Assembly (NCBI GenBank): GCA_016182845.1
Contig: JACPFT010000005.1
Location: forward strand, 434,001-498,000
Length of the DNA: 64,000 bases
Direction of reading: 5' to 3'
Origin: Gammaproteobacteria bacterium
GTDB lineage: Bacteria; Pseudomonadota; Gammaproteobacteria; Enterobacterales; Permianibacteraceae
Part shown: positions 39,346 through 50,962 of the stretch, piece after piece
Numbering within the stretch: the stretch's first letter is position 1
Layout: each line of letters begins with the position of its first letter
The notes under the pieces: model-generated
The model's database searches: none
Told to the model about the DNA's origin: nothing
What the model saw: the letters and a program-made list of their open reading frames with translations, nothing else
Program-made: the position numbers and the translations under genes

Positions 39346-40854
39346 ATGTGTGGCATAGTGGGTATCGTCGGCAAGAGCCCGGTCAATCAGAGCATTTACG
39401 ATGCCCTGACCATGCTCCAGCACCGCGGACAGGATGCCGCCGGCATCGTCACTCACCACGAGGGGCGCGTGTTCCTGCGCAAGGCCAATGGCCTGGTGCG
39501 CGACACCTTCCAGGCGCGGCATATGCACCGCCTGCGCGGCAACATGGGCATCGGCCATGTGCGCTATCCGACTGCCGGCGGTTCCAGCTCGGCCGAGGCT
39601 CAGCCGCTGTACGTCAACTCGCCCTATGGCATCGCGCTGGCCCATAACGGCAACCTGACCAATGCCGGCCAGCTGGTGCAGGAAATCTTTGCCCAGGACC
39701 GCCGCCACATCAACACCAATTCCGATTCGGAGGTGTTGCTCAACATCCTCGCCCACGAACTGGCCGAGGCGCGCACCGCTCATTTGACCCCCGAAGACAT
39801 CTTCAAGGCCGTGGGAACCCTGCACCGCCGCTGCAAGGGCGCCTATGCCGCCATCGCCCTGATCGTCGGTCACGGCATGCTGGCCCTGCGCGATCCCCAC
39901 GGTATCCGCCCCCTGGTCTACGGCAAGCGCGAGACCGAGGAAGGCACGGAGTACATGATCGCCTCCGAGTCCGTGGCCCTGGACGTGCTGGGCTTCGACC
40001 TGGTGCGCGATGTCCTGCCGGGCGAGGCGATCTTCATCGACTTTGAGGGCAATCTGCACGCCAAGATCTGCGCCGATGGCGGTGCCTACACACCCTGTCT
40101 GTTCGAGCACGTCTACCTGGCGCGACCGGACTCCATCATGGACAAGATCTCGGTCTACAAGGCGCGTCTGCGCATGGGCGAGAAGCTCGCCGAGAAGATC
40201 CTGCGCGAATGGCCGGATCATGATATCGACGTCGTCATTCCGATTCCCGATACGTCCACCACCTCGGCCATGCAGATGGCCCACGTCCTGGACGTGAAGA
40301 TGCGCCACGGTTTCGTCAAGAACCGCTACATCGGCCGTACCTTCATCATGCCCGGCCAGGCCCTGCGCAAGAAGTCCGTGCGCTCCAAGCTCAATCCCAT
40401 CGGCCTGGAGTTCAAGGGCAAGAACGTCCTGCTGGTCGACGACTCCATCGTGCGCGGCACGACCTGCAAGCAGATCGTGCAGATGGCTCGCGAGGCCGGT
40501 GCCCGCAAGGTGTATTTCGCCTCCGCCGCGCCGCCGGTGCGTTTCCCCAATGTCTATGGCATCGACATGCCGGCCGCCTCCGAGCTCATCGCCCATGGCC
40601 GCGACGTGGAGACCGTGCGCCAGGCCATCGGCGCCGATCGCCTGATCTACCAGGATCTGCAGGATCTCATCGATGCCTGCCGCGAAGGCAATCCGGAGAT
40701 TCTCCAGTTCGAGGCCTCGGTCTTCGACGGTAACTACATCACCGGCGATATCGACCAAGCCTACCTGGACCGCCTGGAAGTGGGCCGCAGCGATGCCGCC
40801 AAGAAGGATCGCGAGCTGAACGAGTCGATCATCGATCTCTACAACGCCGATTGA
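39346..40854 (+). CDS. purF: Amidophosphoribosyltransferase
   Basis: The 502-residue enzyme catalyses the first committed step of purine synthesis, transferring the glutamine amide nitrogen to PRPP. It begins MCGIVGIVG, so Cys2 becomes the N-terminal nucleophile after Met removal, with no propeptide and no sign of the Fe-S cluster type. The phosphoribosyltransferase motif is [19 protein letters not shown] (about 364-382). GAGGG eight bases before the ATG supports the start. A strong hairpin terminator follows. Confidence 0.97.
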   Translation: MCGIVGIVGKSPVNQSIYDALTMLQHRGQDAAGIVTHHEGRVFLRKANGLVRDTFQARHMHRLRGNMGIGHVRYPTAGGSSSAEAQPLYVNSPYGIALAHNGNLTNAGQLVQEIFAQDRRHINTNSDSEVLLNILAHELAEARTAHLTPEDIFKAVGTLHRRCKGAYAAIALIVGHGMLALRDPHGIRPLVYGKRETEEGTEYMIASESVALDVLGFDLVRDVLPGEAIFIDFEGNLHAKICADGGAYTPCLFEHVYLARPDSIMDKISVYKARLRMGEKLAEKILREWPDHDIDVVIPIPDTSTTSAMQMAHVLDVKMRHGFVKNRYIGRTFIMPGQALRKKSVRSKLNPIGLEFKGKNVLLVDDSIVRGTTCKQIVQMAREAGARKVYFASAAPPVRFPNVYGIDMPAASELIAHGRDVETVRQAIGADRLIYQDLQDLIDACREGNPEILQFEASVFDGNYITGDIDQAYLDRLEVGRSDAAKKDRELNESIIDLYNAD

Positions 40855-40891
40855 GCGGCTTTTCCGCTATTGTTGTAGATAGGTCGCGCAA

Positions 40892-40921
40892 AAAAGAGGG
40901 AACCGGTGTGTTCCCTCTTTT
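40892..40921 (+). terminator. Terminator after purF
   Basis: AAAAGAGGGAAC and GTTCCCTCTTTT pair perfectly around CGGTGT. It lies 37 bases after purF and 24 bases before the next start codon. Confidence 0.9.
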
Positions 40922-40945
40922 GTTATTTGCTTCCCTGGAGTACCC

Positions 40946-41497
40946 ATGGCCTGGTTGTCGTATTGGCTGTTGCGCCTCGCCGGCTGGAAGGTGACGAGCC
41001 GCCTTCCCGATATCAAGAAATACATCATCATCGTCTACCCCCACACCTCCAACTGGGATTTCCCCATCGGTCTGTTCGCCGCCTGGGCCTTGCGCATGGA
41101 CGTCACCTTCCTGGGTAAGCACACGCTCTTCGTCGGCCCCTTTGGCTGGTTGTTCCGCTCCCTGGGCGGCTATCCGGTGAAGCGCGACGAGCGCAAGAAC
41201 ATGGTGTCCCAGGTGGTGGAGTTGATCGAATCCCGGGAGCGCATCTCCATCGCCCTGGCCCCGGAAGGCACGCGCAAGAAGACCGATCATTGGAAGTCCG
41301 GCTTCTATCACATCGCCCTGGAGGCGAAAGTACCGGTGGTCCTGGCCTATATCGACGCTCGCCGCCGCGAGATCGGCGTCGGACCGACCCTGGAGATGTC
41401 CGGCGACAAGGAGCTGGACGTACAGCGGATCCGGGCATTTTACCAGGACAAACAAGGCATACGGCCGGAGTTGGCCAGCGAGATCTGCTTACGCTGA
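40946..41497 (+). CDS. PlsC-family 1-acylglycerol-3-phosphate acyltransferase-like protein
   Basis: The short 183-residue protein has the acyltransferase core. The motif-I region reads YPHTSNWDFPIGLFA, with H33 and D38 as an HxxxxD-like pair. GKHTLFVGPFGWLFRSLGGYPVKRDERKN gives the glycerophosphate-binding part, and LAPEGTRKKTDHWKSGFYHIAL the EGTR motif (given as key stretches). This spacing (HTSNWD) is typical of the short PlsC-like group rather than classical PlsC. It probably esterifies a lysophospholipid or related lipid at the inner membrane. CTGGAG five bases before the ATG supports the start. Confidence 0.87.
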   Translation: MAWLSYWLLRLAGWKVTSRLPDIKKYIIIVYPHTSNWDFPIGLFAAWALRMDVTFLGKHTLFVGPFGWLFRSLGGYPVKRDERKNMVSQVVELIESRERISIALAPEGTRKKTDHWKSGFYHIALEAKVPVVLAYIDARRREIGVGPTLEMSGDKELDVQRIRAFYQDKQGIRPELASEICLR

Positions 41498-41573
41498 TTT
41501 GCGCCGCTGGCGGGCTTGGGGCTGGCCGCCAAAGGGATTAGACTCGCTGGCAGAGGGACAGGGAAGAAGGTCG

Positions 41574-44500
41574 ATGCAGGCAACACGGACACGCAGGATC
41601 TGGCAGGGCTTCGCCACCTTAAGCCTGTGGCTGCTGCTCATGGTCGGGTCCAGCGCTGCCGGCGAGAATCTGCCCCTCAAGTTCCAGCGCTACGGCCTGG
41701 AACAGGGCCTGTCCCAGAGCGTCGTCACCCAGATTGTCCAGGACGCCAGGGGATTTCTCTGGCTGGGCACCCAGGACGGCTTGAACCGTTTCGACGGCTA
41801 TGGCTTCCGCTACTACCGGCACAGCCACGATCAGCCCGATAGCCTGGCCGCCAATTTCATCTCGGCGCTGCTGGTGGATTCTCACGGCCGGCTCTGGGTA
41901 GGCACGGAACTGGGTCTGGATCGTTTCGTGCCCGAGCAGGGGCGCTTTCACCACGAGAAATTGCTGCCCGTGGGCCAAGCCGGCGACGAGGGTTTGCGCG
42001 TCTCCGCCCTCTGGGAGGATCGTCAGGGGCGGCTGTGGGTCGGCACCGGCAATGGCCTCTTCCTGCGCGAGGAGTCCGGCACCTACATGCGCCAGGCCTT
42101 CGACGCTCATGATCCCGAGAGTCTGTCCGACAACCGCATCAATACCCTCGCCGAGGATGGGCTGGGCGGCTTGTGGATAGGCACGGAAGAGGGCTTGAAC
42201 CGGCGCGATGGGGCCAGCGGAAAGATTCAACGCTTTCGCCGAGACCCCGGCGATCCCAGCAGTCTCTCCGACGATCGGGTCCTGGCCCTGCATTACACTA
42301 CCAATGGCCAGCTCTGGATCGGCACGGTCAACGGCTTGAACCGCTTCCGGCCCGGCCAGCAGGATTTTCTGCGTTACTTTTCCGGGACATCACCCGAAGC
42401 GGGCTTGCCCAGCAACCGGGTGCAGGCCTTGAGCAGCGATGCCAAGGGCCGCTTATGGATAGGGACCGAGCGCGGCCTGGCGCTGAGAACCGAGCCGGGT
42501 GGAGGATTCCAGACCCTGTTCCGCGAGCCGCAGGAGCCCCAGGGCTTGGCGGGCGACGACATTACCAGCTTCTTCACGGATCGCACCGGGCTGCAGTGGC
42601 TGGGCACCTACGGCTCGGGGGCGGCGGTCTGGAACCCGGAGAGCGCTCGTTTCTCGCACTATTTGTCCGGTCGGGATGGCGGACCACCGCGCGGCAGCAA
42701 TCGCGTGGAATCGGTTTCCCAGGACCGCCTGGGCCGGCTATGGATGGGTACTGCGGACGAGGGGGTGTTCCGCCTGGATCGCGCCCGCCGGGAGCTGAAG
42801 CATTTTCGTTCCGAGCCGGGCAAGAGCGGGAGTCTTGCACATCCTCGGGTTTCCGCCATCGTCGAGGATCGCCGGGGGCGCATGTGGTTCGCGACCCATG
42901 GCGGCGGCCTGAACCGCCTGGATCCAGGCAATGAACGCTTCCAACGCTGGCAACACCGGTCCGGCGACGGGCAATCCCTGTCGGATGACCGTCTATTAAG
43001 TCTGCTGGAGGACCGAGGCGGCCAGCTATGGATAGGCGGCGAATCGGGACTGGATCGCTACCTGGACGCCAGCGAAGGCTTCGAGCGCCTGGGCGACAGC
43101 TTGCCGGTGAAATTCCGCAATATCGATCGGCGCGTCAATACCATCCTGGATACCAGCGACGGCCGGCTCTGGCTGGGCGGGGATGGCGGCTTGTTGCGGC
43201 GCCGCGAGAACGGCGGCTTCGATCTGTACCAAAGCCAAGCCCATGAACCGAGCAGCCTGAGCCACACGGCTGTCCTGTCGCTGTTCGAGGATGCTCAGAG
43301 TCGCCTTTGGATCGGAACGGCCGCGGGACTCAACCGTGTGGACGGCCAAGGGGATTCGATTCGATTCCTGGGCCCGGGGCAGGCGCCCATCCTGCGCAAC
43401 GGGGTGATATATGCCATTGCCGGCGACAAGGAGGGGCTGCTCTGGCTGAGCACCAACCAGGGGCTGTGGCGCTTCTCGCCCGAATCGGGGCGCATCGATC
43501 AGTTCGGCCTGCGCGATGGCTTGCAGGCCGACGAATTCTCCACCACCAGCCAGTACACGGCGCCCGATGGTGAATTGTTTTTCGGCGGCATCAACGGCCT
43601 CAGCAGTTTCCGGCCCGAGGCGATCGTGGCGGGGCACACGCCGCCGCGAGTGCTGTTCTCCGAGTTGCGGGAGTACCGCTCCGATGGCAGCCACAGCCGC
43701 GACCTTGGCGGCGTTTCGGAAATCGCCCTCCCCGCCGCCGCGCGCACCTTCACGATCAGCTATGCGGCGGCGGATTTCGTGCATCCCGGGGCTAACCGCT
43801 TTCAATACCGGATGAACGGGACCGGCGGCGATTGGGTCAACCTGGACCATCAGCGCGAGCTATCGTTCACCGACTTGAGCCGAGGCGACTACCGCCTGGA
43901 GGTCCGGGCCAGCAGCCGCGACGGGCAGTGGGCCGAGGCGGGTGGGGTCCTGAACATCCGGGTCGCCGGTCCCTGGTGGCGCAGCTCCTGGGCCTGGCTG
44001 GGCTATTTTCTGGTGGGCACATGCCTGGGTTTGTTGGGAGCCATGGCTTGGAAGCAGCAACGTGTCCAATCGCGCCAACGCCGTCAAGCCGAAGCCAAGG
44101 CCCTGCAGGAGTCGCTGGCCCAGCATGAGCAGGAGCTCAAGGCTCTGCATTTGCACATCATGTCCCTGGAGCAACATCTCCAGGAGCGAATCGATGAAAA
44201 CCTGGCCCTGACGTCCCAGCTCTACGAACTGTCCATGCTGGACAGCCTGACCGAGTTGCATAACCGCCGCTACATCAGCCTGAACCGGGATCGCCTCTGG
44301 CCCGCCGACGTGGTGCGCGGTCATGGGCTCATCCTCCTGGATATCGACGGCTTCATTCAGTTGAACCGAGCACGCGGCCAGGCCATGGGCGATCGCGTCC
44401 TGGCGCAGGCCGCCACCTTGCTGAAGAACCTCTGCCCGGAGCACGCCTGCATTGCGCGCTGGGGCGGCGATGAATTCCTGATCCTGGTGGCGAATGCCGG

Positions 44501-44855
44501 GGTGGAAGCGACTGAAACCCTGGCGGAGAGCCTGCGCGTGGGGTTCGCTCAACACGAATTCTTGCTCGGCGGCGAAGAGCGCACGAGCCTGTCCTGTTCC
44601 CTGGGGGCTTGTTGCCACGCCTTCCTGCCGGGCGCGGCGGAGCAGGGCTTCGAGCAGGCCCTGAATCTCGCCGAGCGCGCCATGTACGCCGCAAAGGCCA
44701 GCTCCCGCAATGCCTGGGTCCTGGTGGGTCCCGGCCGCGAGGCTCCGGCGCGCAGCCTCACCGGCGAGCTGTCCATGACCGAACTCCTGGAGCGGGGCTG
44801 GATCCGCGCCGCCAGTTCCCTGCCCAAGGGGTTCGCCATTCGTTGGCTGAACTGA
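41574..44855 (+). CDS. Two-component-type beta-propeller sensor with GGDEF output
   Basis: This 1093-residue membrane protein has a signal peptide (about 1-29). About 14 propeller repeats of the LWIGTxxGLNRF type follow (about 40-710), enough for two seven-bladed propellers. A Y_Y_Y-like beta domain (about 730-795), one membrane segment (about 803-825), a coiled coil (about 830-880) and a GGDEF domain (about 885-1055) complete it. The active loop RWGGDEF is intact (964-968). The usual FKxxND-x(6)-GH stretch is altered to FIQLNRARGQAMGD, and no RxxD inhibitory site precedes the loop. It should sense a periplasmic ligand and make cyclic di-GMP, though activity is less certain because of those changes. 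It begins 76 bases after the acyltransferase gene. Confidence 0.9.
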   Translation: MQATRTRRIWQGFATLSLWLLLMVGSSAAGENLPLKFQRYGLEQGLSQSVVTQIVQDARGFLWLGTQDGLNRFDGYGFRYYRHSHDQPDSLAANFISALLVDSHGRLWVGTELGLDRFVPEQGRFHHEKLLPVGQAGDEGLRVSALWEDRQGRLWVGTGNGLFLREESGTYMRQAFDAHDPESLSDNRINTLAEDGLGGLWIGTEEGLNRRDGASGKIQRFRRDPGDPSSLSDDRVLALHYTTNGQLWIGTVNGLNRFRPGQQDFLRYFSGTSPEAGLPSNRVQALSSDAKGRLWIGTERGLALRTEPGGGFQTLFREPQEPQGLAGDDITSFFTDRTGLQWLGTYGSGAAVWNPESARFSHYLSGRDGGPPRGSNRVESVSQDRLGRLWMGTADEGVFRLDRARRELKHFRSEPGKSGSLAHPRVSAIVEDRRGRMWFATHGGGLNRLDPGNERFQRWQHRSGDGQSLSDDRLLSLLEDRGGQLWIGGESGLDRYLDASEGFERLGDSLPVKFRNIDRRVNTILDTSDGRLWLGGDGGLLRRRENGGFDLYQSQAHEPSSLSHTAVLSLFEDAQSRLWIGTAAGLNRVDGQGDSIRFLGPGQAPILRNGVIYAIAGDKEGLLWLSTNQGLWRFSPESGRIDQFGLRDGLQADEFSTTSQYTAPDGELFFGGINGLSSFRPEAIVAGHTPPRVLFSELREYRSDGSHSRDLGGVSEIALPAAARTFTISYAAADFVHPGANRFQYRMNGTGGDWVNLDHQRELSFTDLSRGDYRLEVRASSRDGQWAEAGGVLNIRVAGPWWRSSWAWLGYFLVGTCLGLLGAMAWKQQRVQSRQRRQAEAKALQESLAQHEQELKALHLHIMSLEQHLQERIDENLALTSQLYELSMLDSLTELHNRRYISLNRDRLWPADVVRGHGLILLDIDGFIQLNRARGQAMGDRVLAQAATLLKNLCPEHACIARWGGDEFLILVANAGVEATETLAESLRVGFAQHEFLLGGEERTSLSCSLGACCHAFLPGAAEQGFEQALNLAERAMYAAKASSRNAWVLVGPGREAPARSLTGELSMTELLERGWIRAASSLPKGFAIRWLN

Positions 44856-44940
44856 GCCCGTCCAATGCGCTGTGGCTGTGATCCCGCCGGCCGTGCTTCG
44901 GGTTATCATGCCTGCGCTTTTAGTCTCGAGGGTTCAGTCG

Positions 44941-46683
<1,743 letters not shown>

Positions 46684-46936
46684 ATCGGTCCACGCCGGTT
46701 TCGGTGTGACTTCTTACCCCTGCAATCCGGAGCGGTTCATGGCGGCGCCCGTCGGTCATGCGCCTAAGGTCCGAAAAATCCAGCAATTTTGACTTGTGGG
46801 GCACTTGAGAAGGCTTCATATTTACCTTTCGATTGACGAATGGCCGTCCCGGGACAACCGGTCCGGCGCTGGCGCAGGCCCGACCTGCACACTAAAGTTG
46901 TACTGCGGCACTAGGCGCAGATTTTAGGACGCGAGA

Positions 46937-48172
46937 ATGGCAGCTCCCTCTTCTTCTCCTATCCTTCTGGGTCACGCCGCCGGCCCGGATACCCATGAAG
47001 TCGCCCTGGCTTGCCTGGAAACCGCCTACGACGGGGTGCCCTCCGACTTCATGCCGGGTTGGGCCCTGGCCTTCTGCGGCGGCCGCCACGATGGCGAGCT
47101 GTTCCTGGCCGGCTTGCGCACCCGCTTGGGCGACATCCCGGTCATCGGCGGCGCGGCGGTGGGGACCATCACCGCCGAGACCTGTGCCTACAGCGGCTTC
47201 GAGGCCTTGGTCGCCGTGTTCCCGGCTGACCTAAGCCTGAGCTCCCTGCATTTCGACGAGCTGGGCCAGGACGAGTTCAGCGTGGGACAATCACTGGGCC
47301 GGCGCCTGAGCGAGGAAGCGGACGGCTGCTCGGTCCTGGTGTTCTATGACAGCGTTCGCCACGCCAATCCCGTGCAATTGCACGTGGGTAGCCGCTTGCT
47401 TGATGGCATGTACGACGTCTTGGGCGACAAACCGCTGCAGGTCCTGGGCGGCGGCACGCTGGCGGATTTCAATTTTGGCGCGGGGTATATTTTCGACGGC
47501 ATAGGGTCCATGCCCCATGGCGTGGTGGCGGCCGTGCTGCCGCCCGAGATCAAGCTCATCACGCGCATCTTCCACGGTTGCATGCCCGCAAGCTCGTTCA
47601 TGACCATTACCCGCATCGAAGGCGCGGTGGTCTATGAGCTGGACGGAAAGCCGGCCCTGGAGGCTCTGACGGCGATCCTGGGCGCGGATTTCTTCTCGGG
47701 ACCGGCGGGCCAGCTGACTCTCACGGCCACCTTGGGAGAGAAACAGGGGGATCTGTTCGCGCCTTATGAGGAATCGGCCTACGTCAATCGCCTGATTTTG
47801 TCCCATGATCCGGCTCAGGGCTCCATCACCCTGTTCGAGCCGGATTTCGCGGTCGGCTCGCGGATCCAGGTCATGTCGCGCAGCAATGCCCTGATGCTGG
47901 ATTCCGTGCGCCAGGGGGCGGTTGAGCTGGCTGCAAGCCTAGAGGGCGAGCAGCCCCTGCTGGCTTTCTATGTGGATTGTGCGGGTCGGTCCTCCATGGT
48001 GAGCGGCGCCGAGGTCGAGGAAGCCGGGATCGTCGCTGCCGAACTGGCCCGCTGCGCGCCGGTCTGCGGCTTTTATTCCGGCGTGGAGTTCGCGCCGGTG
48101 CATGGCCGCAGCCGGCCCCTGGACTGGACGGGCGTGGCCATGGTGTTTTGCTTGAATCAGGACGGGCAATGA
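46937..48172 (+). CDS. FIST-domain sensory protein
   Basis: The 411-residue cytoplasmic protein has an N-terminal FIST domain and a C-terminal FIST-C domain. The first includes GWALAFCGGRHDGELFLAGLRTRLGDIPVIGGAAVGTI and GGGTLADFNFGAGYIFD as key stretches. The second, about 235-390, includes CAGRSSMVSGAEVEEAGIVAAEL and PVCGFYSGVEFAPVHGRSRPLDWTGVAMVF. FIST domains are thought to bind small ligands, perhaps amino acids, and often stand next to signalling output domains. Its stop overlaps the next start as ATGA. Output probably passes to the GGDEF-EAL protein encoded there. AGGA seven bases before ATG supports the start. Confidence 0.92.
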   Translation: MAAPSSSPILLGHAAGPDTHEVALACLETAYDGVPSDFMPGWALAFCGGRHDGELFLAGLRTRLGDIPVIGGAAVGTITAETCAYSGFEALVAVFPADLSLSSLHFDELGQDEFSVGQSLGRRLSEEADGCSVLVFYDSVRHANPVQLHVGSRLLDGMYDVLGDKPLQVLGGGTLADFNFGAGYIFDGIGSMPHGVVAAVLPPEIKLITRIFHGCMPASSFMTITRIEGAVVYELDGKPALEALTAILGADFFSGPAGQLTLTATLGEKQGDLFAPYEESAYVNRLILSHDPAQGSITLFEPDFAVGSRIQVMSRSNALMLDSVRQGAVELAASLEGEQPLLAFYVDCAGRSSMVSGAEVEEAGIVAAELARCAPVCGFYSGVEFAPVHGRSRPLDWTGVAMVFCLNQDGQ

Positions 48173-50460
48173 GCGAAACGGACGAGGATCAGAAGGCTCT
48201 GAAGCAGGAACTGGAGTTCTATCGCCAGCAGTGCAATCACCTGGGCGCACAGATGCTGCGCCTCCAGGAAGAACAGAGCCTGACTCAGCGCGATGCGCGC
48301 CGTGCCCATACGGTGGCGACCCTGGTGAGCCGTGCCTACAAGGCCGGCGAATTCCTGCATGACCGCAACGAGATCGCGGTGCGCTTCCTGGAAATCCTGC
48401 TGGCGACCACGCTCTACGATCGGGCCGTGTTGTTTCGTTTCGAGCCGGCTTCCAACCGTTTCCATCTCTGGCATGCCCTCGGCTTCCCTGCCGGACAGCC
48501 TGGCCAACTGCTGGTGCTGCGGGCGCTGCCCGAGCGCCTCTGCGCCAATTCCCGCACCCTGCCCGAGGCGCCGATCCCGGAACTGCGCGCTTACCTGGGT
48601 TTGCCCTATTTGCTCTGGGCCTTCGAGCCGCGCGCCGAGTTCGCCCTGCTGCTCGGTAACGGCTCGGAAGTGCATACCCAGAAGCCCTTCGAGAGCAAGG
48701 ATGTCGAGGTCGCGGCCACGGCCCTGGAAGTGCTAATCCACCTGGAGCGCCGCGCCCAGATGGAAGAGAACATGCACAAGTTATCCCTGGCGGTCGAGCA
48801 GTCGCCGGCCTCGGTGCTGATCACCGACGCCGCCGGGCGCATCGAATACGCCAACCCGACCTTCGCGCGCATGACCGGCTACCGCTGGGACGAGGTCGTT
48901 GGCCATGGCATCGCCAGCCTGCAGGCCCGCTACCCGGCGACCGAGCAGCACAACGCCTTGGCCGTTGCCATCGCCCGCGGCGAGGAATGGAAGGGCCAAC
49001 TGCCCAGCAAGACCAAGCAGGGCAAGCTCTACTGGGAGTTCACCACGCTCACCCCGATCCGCAATCCCGTTCAGGAGATCACCCACTACCTGCTGGTCAG
49101 CGAAGACATCAGCGTACGCAAGGAGTACGAGGAACGCCTGACCTACCAGGCGAACTACGACGCGCTCACCGACCTGCCCAACCGCATGCTGGCCTTCGAC
49201 CGCCTGGCCCAGGCCCTGGCCAACGGCCGGCGCGCCGGCTCCAAGGTCGTGCTAATCATGGTGGATCTTGACCAGTTCAAACTGGCCAATGACACCCTGG
49301 GACATCTGGCCGGCGACGAACTCTTGATCGAATCGGCCCAGCGCCTGCGTACCTGCGTTCGCGAGAGCGATACTGTGGCCCGCTTGGGCGGCGACGAGTT
49401 CCTGGTGGTCCTGCCCAATATCGAGGACGAGCGCCACGCCGAGCGCATCGCCGAGAAGATCCATCGGGCCTTCTCCCAGCCCTTCGGTTCCCAGGACAAG
49501 GAGCTGTTCCTGACCGCCAGCATAGGCATCACCGTGTTCCCGGACGACGGCGACGAACCCAATGCCTTGCTGCGCAACGCCGATTCGGCCATGTTCGAGG
49601 CCAAGGGCTTCGGGCGCAATTCCTACCGCTTCTTCACGCCGCGCATGAATGTCCTGGCCGCCGAGCGGGTGTTCTTCGAGTCGCGCCTGCGCCATGCGGT
49701 GGAACGCAAGGAGCTGATGCTGCACTACCAACCCATCATCGAGCCGGAAACCGGGCGCATCCACAGCGTCGAGGCACTGTTGCGCTGGTTCAATCCGGAA
49801 GTGGGCCTGGTGCCGCCGGATCGCTTCATTCCCCTGGCCGAGGAAACCGGCCTCATCGTCGAGATCGGCGCCTGGGTCCTGCACGCCGCCTGCAAGGAGC
49901 TGCGCCGCTGGCGCGATGCCGGGGCCGCGCCCATCCAGGTGGCGGTGAACGTCTCGGGCCGGCAGTTCCGCGACGGCGGCCTGTTCGACACGGTGCGCTC
50001 GGCCCTAACCGAAGCCGGACTGCCGGCCAATGCCCTGAAACTGGAGATCACCGAGAGCTCGCTCGTCGGCGGCGATGTGCAGGAAATCGCCCGGCTGTTG
50101 GGCGAGTTGAGGGAGGAGGGCATGGGCCTGGCCATCGACGATTTCGGTACCGGCTACTCGTCCCTGAGCTACCTCAAGCGCTATCCCCTGGATACCCTCA
50201 AGATCGACAAGAGTTTCGTGCGCGACGTGAACACCGACGCCGATGACGCCAACCTCGTGGTGGCCATGATCGCCATGGCCCATGGCCTGGGCTTGCAAGT
50301 GGTGGCCGAAGGGGTGGAAACCGAGGAGCAGCTGGCCTTCCTGCGCCGTTACGACTGCGACTTCGTGCAGGGCTATCTATACAGCAAGCCTCTGCCGGGC
50401 AGTGATCTGTTCAACTTCTTGCAGCAGTACCAGGCCAGGCCCGCCCGCGCGGCGGGCTAG
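48169..50460 (+). CDS. GAF-PAS-GGDEF-EAL cyclic di-GMP protein
   Basis: This 763-residue cytoplasmic protein begins with a short coiled coil (about 5-35). A GAF-like domain (about 50-190), a PAS domain (about 205-320; LAVEQSPASVLITDAAGRIEYANPTFARMTGY) and a GGDEF domain follow. RLGGDEFLVV is intact (407-411). The EAL domain starts SVEALLRWFNP (EAL at 535-537) and has AIDDFGTGYSSLSYLKRYPLDTLKID. Both catalytic signatures look complete, so the protein could make or break cyclic di-GMP, with many such proteins acting mainly as phosphodiesterases. The ATGA overlap with the FIST gene implies co-translation and a shared signal path. Confidence 0.95.
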   Translation: MSETDEDQKALKQELEFYRQQCNHLGAQMLRLQEEQSLTQRDARRAHTVATLVSRAYKAGEFLHDRNEIAVRFLEILLATTLYDRAVLFRFEPASNRFHLWHALGFPAGQPGQLLVLRALPERLCANSRTLPEAPIPELRAYLGLPYLLWAFEPRAEFALLLGNGSEVHTQKPFESKDVEVAATALEVLIHLERRAQMEENMHKLSLAVEQSPASVLITDAAGRIEYANPTFARMTGYRWDEVVGHGIASLQARYPATEQHNALAVAIARGEEWKGQLPSKTKQGKLYWEFTTLTPIRNPVQEITHYLLVSEDISVRKEYEERLTYQANYDALTDLPNRMLAFDRLAQALANGRRAGSKVVLIMVDLDQFKLANDTLGHLAGDELLIESAQRLRTCVRESDTVARLGGDEFLVVLPNIEDERHAERIAEKIHRAFSQPFGSQDKELFLTASIGITVFPDDGDEPNALLRNADSAMFEAKGFGRNSYRFFTPRMNVLAAERVFFESRLRHAVERKELMLHYQPIIEPETGRIHSVEALLRWFNPEVGLVPPDRFIPLAEETGLIVEIGAWVLHAACKELRRWRDAGAAPIQVAVNVSGRQFRDGGLFDTVRSALTEAGLPANALKLEITESSLVGGDVQEIARLLGELREEGMGLAIDDFGTGYSSLSYLKRYPLDTLKIDKSFVRDVNTDADDANLVVAMIAMAHGLGLQVVAEGVETEEQLAFLRRYDCDFVQGYLYSKPLPGSDLFNFLQQYQARPARAAG

Positions 50461-50490
50461 GGCTCCGGAGCGCCGGAGCCCGTACCGATT

Positions 50491-50952
50491 TCAGGGCAAT
50501 TCGGCGCGTAGGCGCAAACCCTTCAAGAGCTCCACCTCGACCGGCTTTCCCGCCGCCAAGGGCATGTCGCCCTCGGGCGAGCGACTCTCCACGGGCAATC
50601 CGCTCGAGGGACGCACGTCCAGTTGGCCGCGGTAGTTGAGCTTGGGGCTCAGTCCATCCAGGCCGCGGGTCCGCAGCACCAGGGTCAACTGCAACTCGCG
50701 CTCATGGGCGCAGGCATCGGCGCGCTCCCCGACGCAGATGCGGCCCGTGGCGATGGATTCCAGGGGATAACCCTCGTCATCCAGGGCATCGCCGACGCTG
50801 AGCTCCTCGCGCCAGATGGTCTTGCCCCGGTCATCGATCAGGCTCAGGCGCAGCAGGCTGTCGTACTGGACCGTGCGCAAGCCGCCGCAGGCGTTCAGCA
50901 ATGCCAGTGCGGCCAGCGTCAACAGCGCCCCGGTGCATTTCCTTGGCTTCAT
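50491..50952 (-). CDS. Hypothetical lipoprotein
   Basis: This 153-residue protein has a lipoprotein signal (MKPRKCTGALLTLAALALLNAC; cleavage before the Cys at about 22) and no recognised domain. The rest is mostly predicted beta strands with a Cys pair (RICVGERADACAHE). GAGGAG about six bases before the ATG at 50952 decides the start over one 27 bases upstream. It follows folD on the same strand by ten bases and may be its operon partner, though a functional link is not visible. Confidence 0.8.
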   Translation of the reverse strand: MKPRKCTGALLTLAALALLNACGGLRTVQYDSLLRLSLIDDRGKTIWREELSVGDALDDEGYPLESIATGRICVGERADACAHERELQLTLVLRTRGLDGLSPKLNYRGQLDVRPSSGLPVESRSPEGDMPLAAGKPVEVELLKGLRLRAELP

Positions 50953-50962
50953 GCACGGCTCC

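Noticed and set aside
46684-46936. Possible small RNA or riboswitch between ggt and the FIST gene
   Set aside because: The 253 bases show no recognised riboswitch motif or strong terminator; nothing was called.
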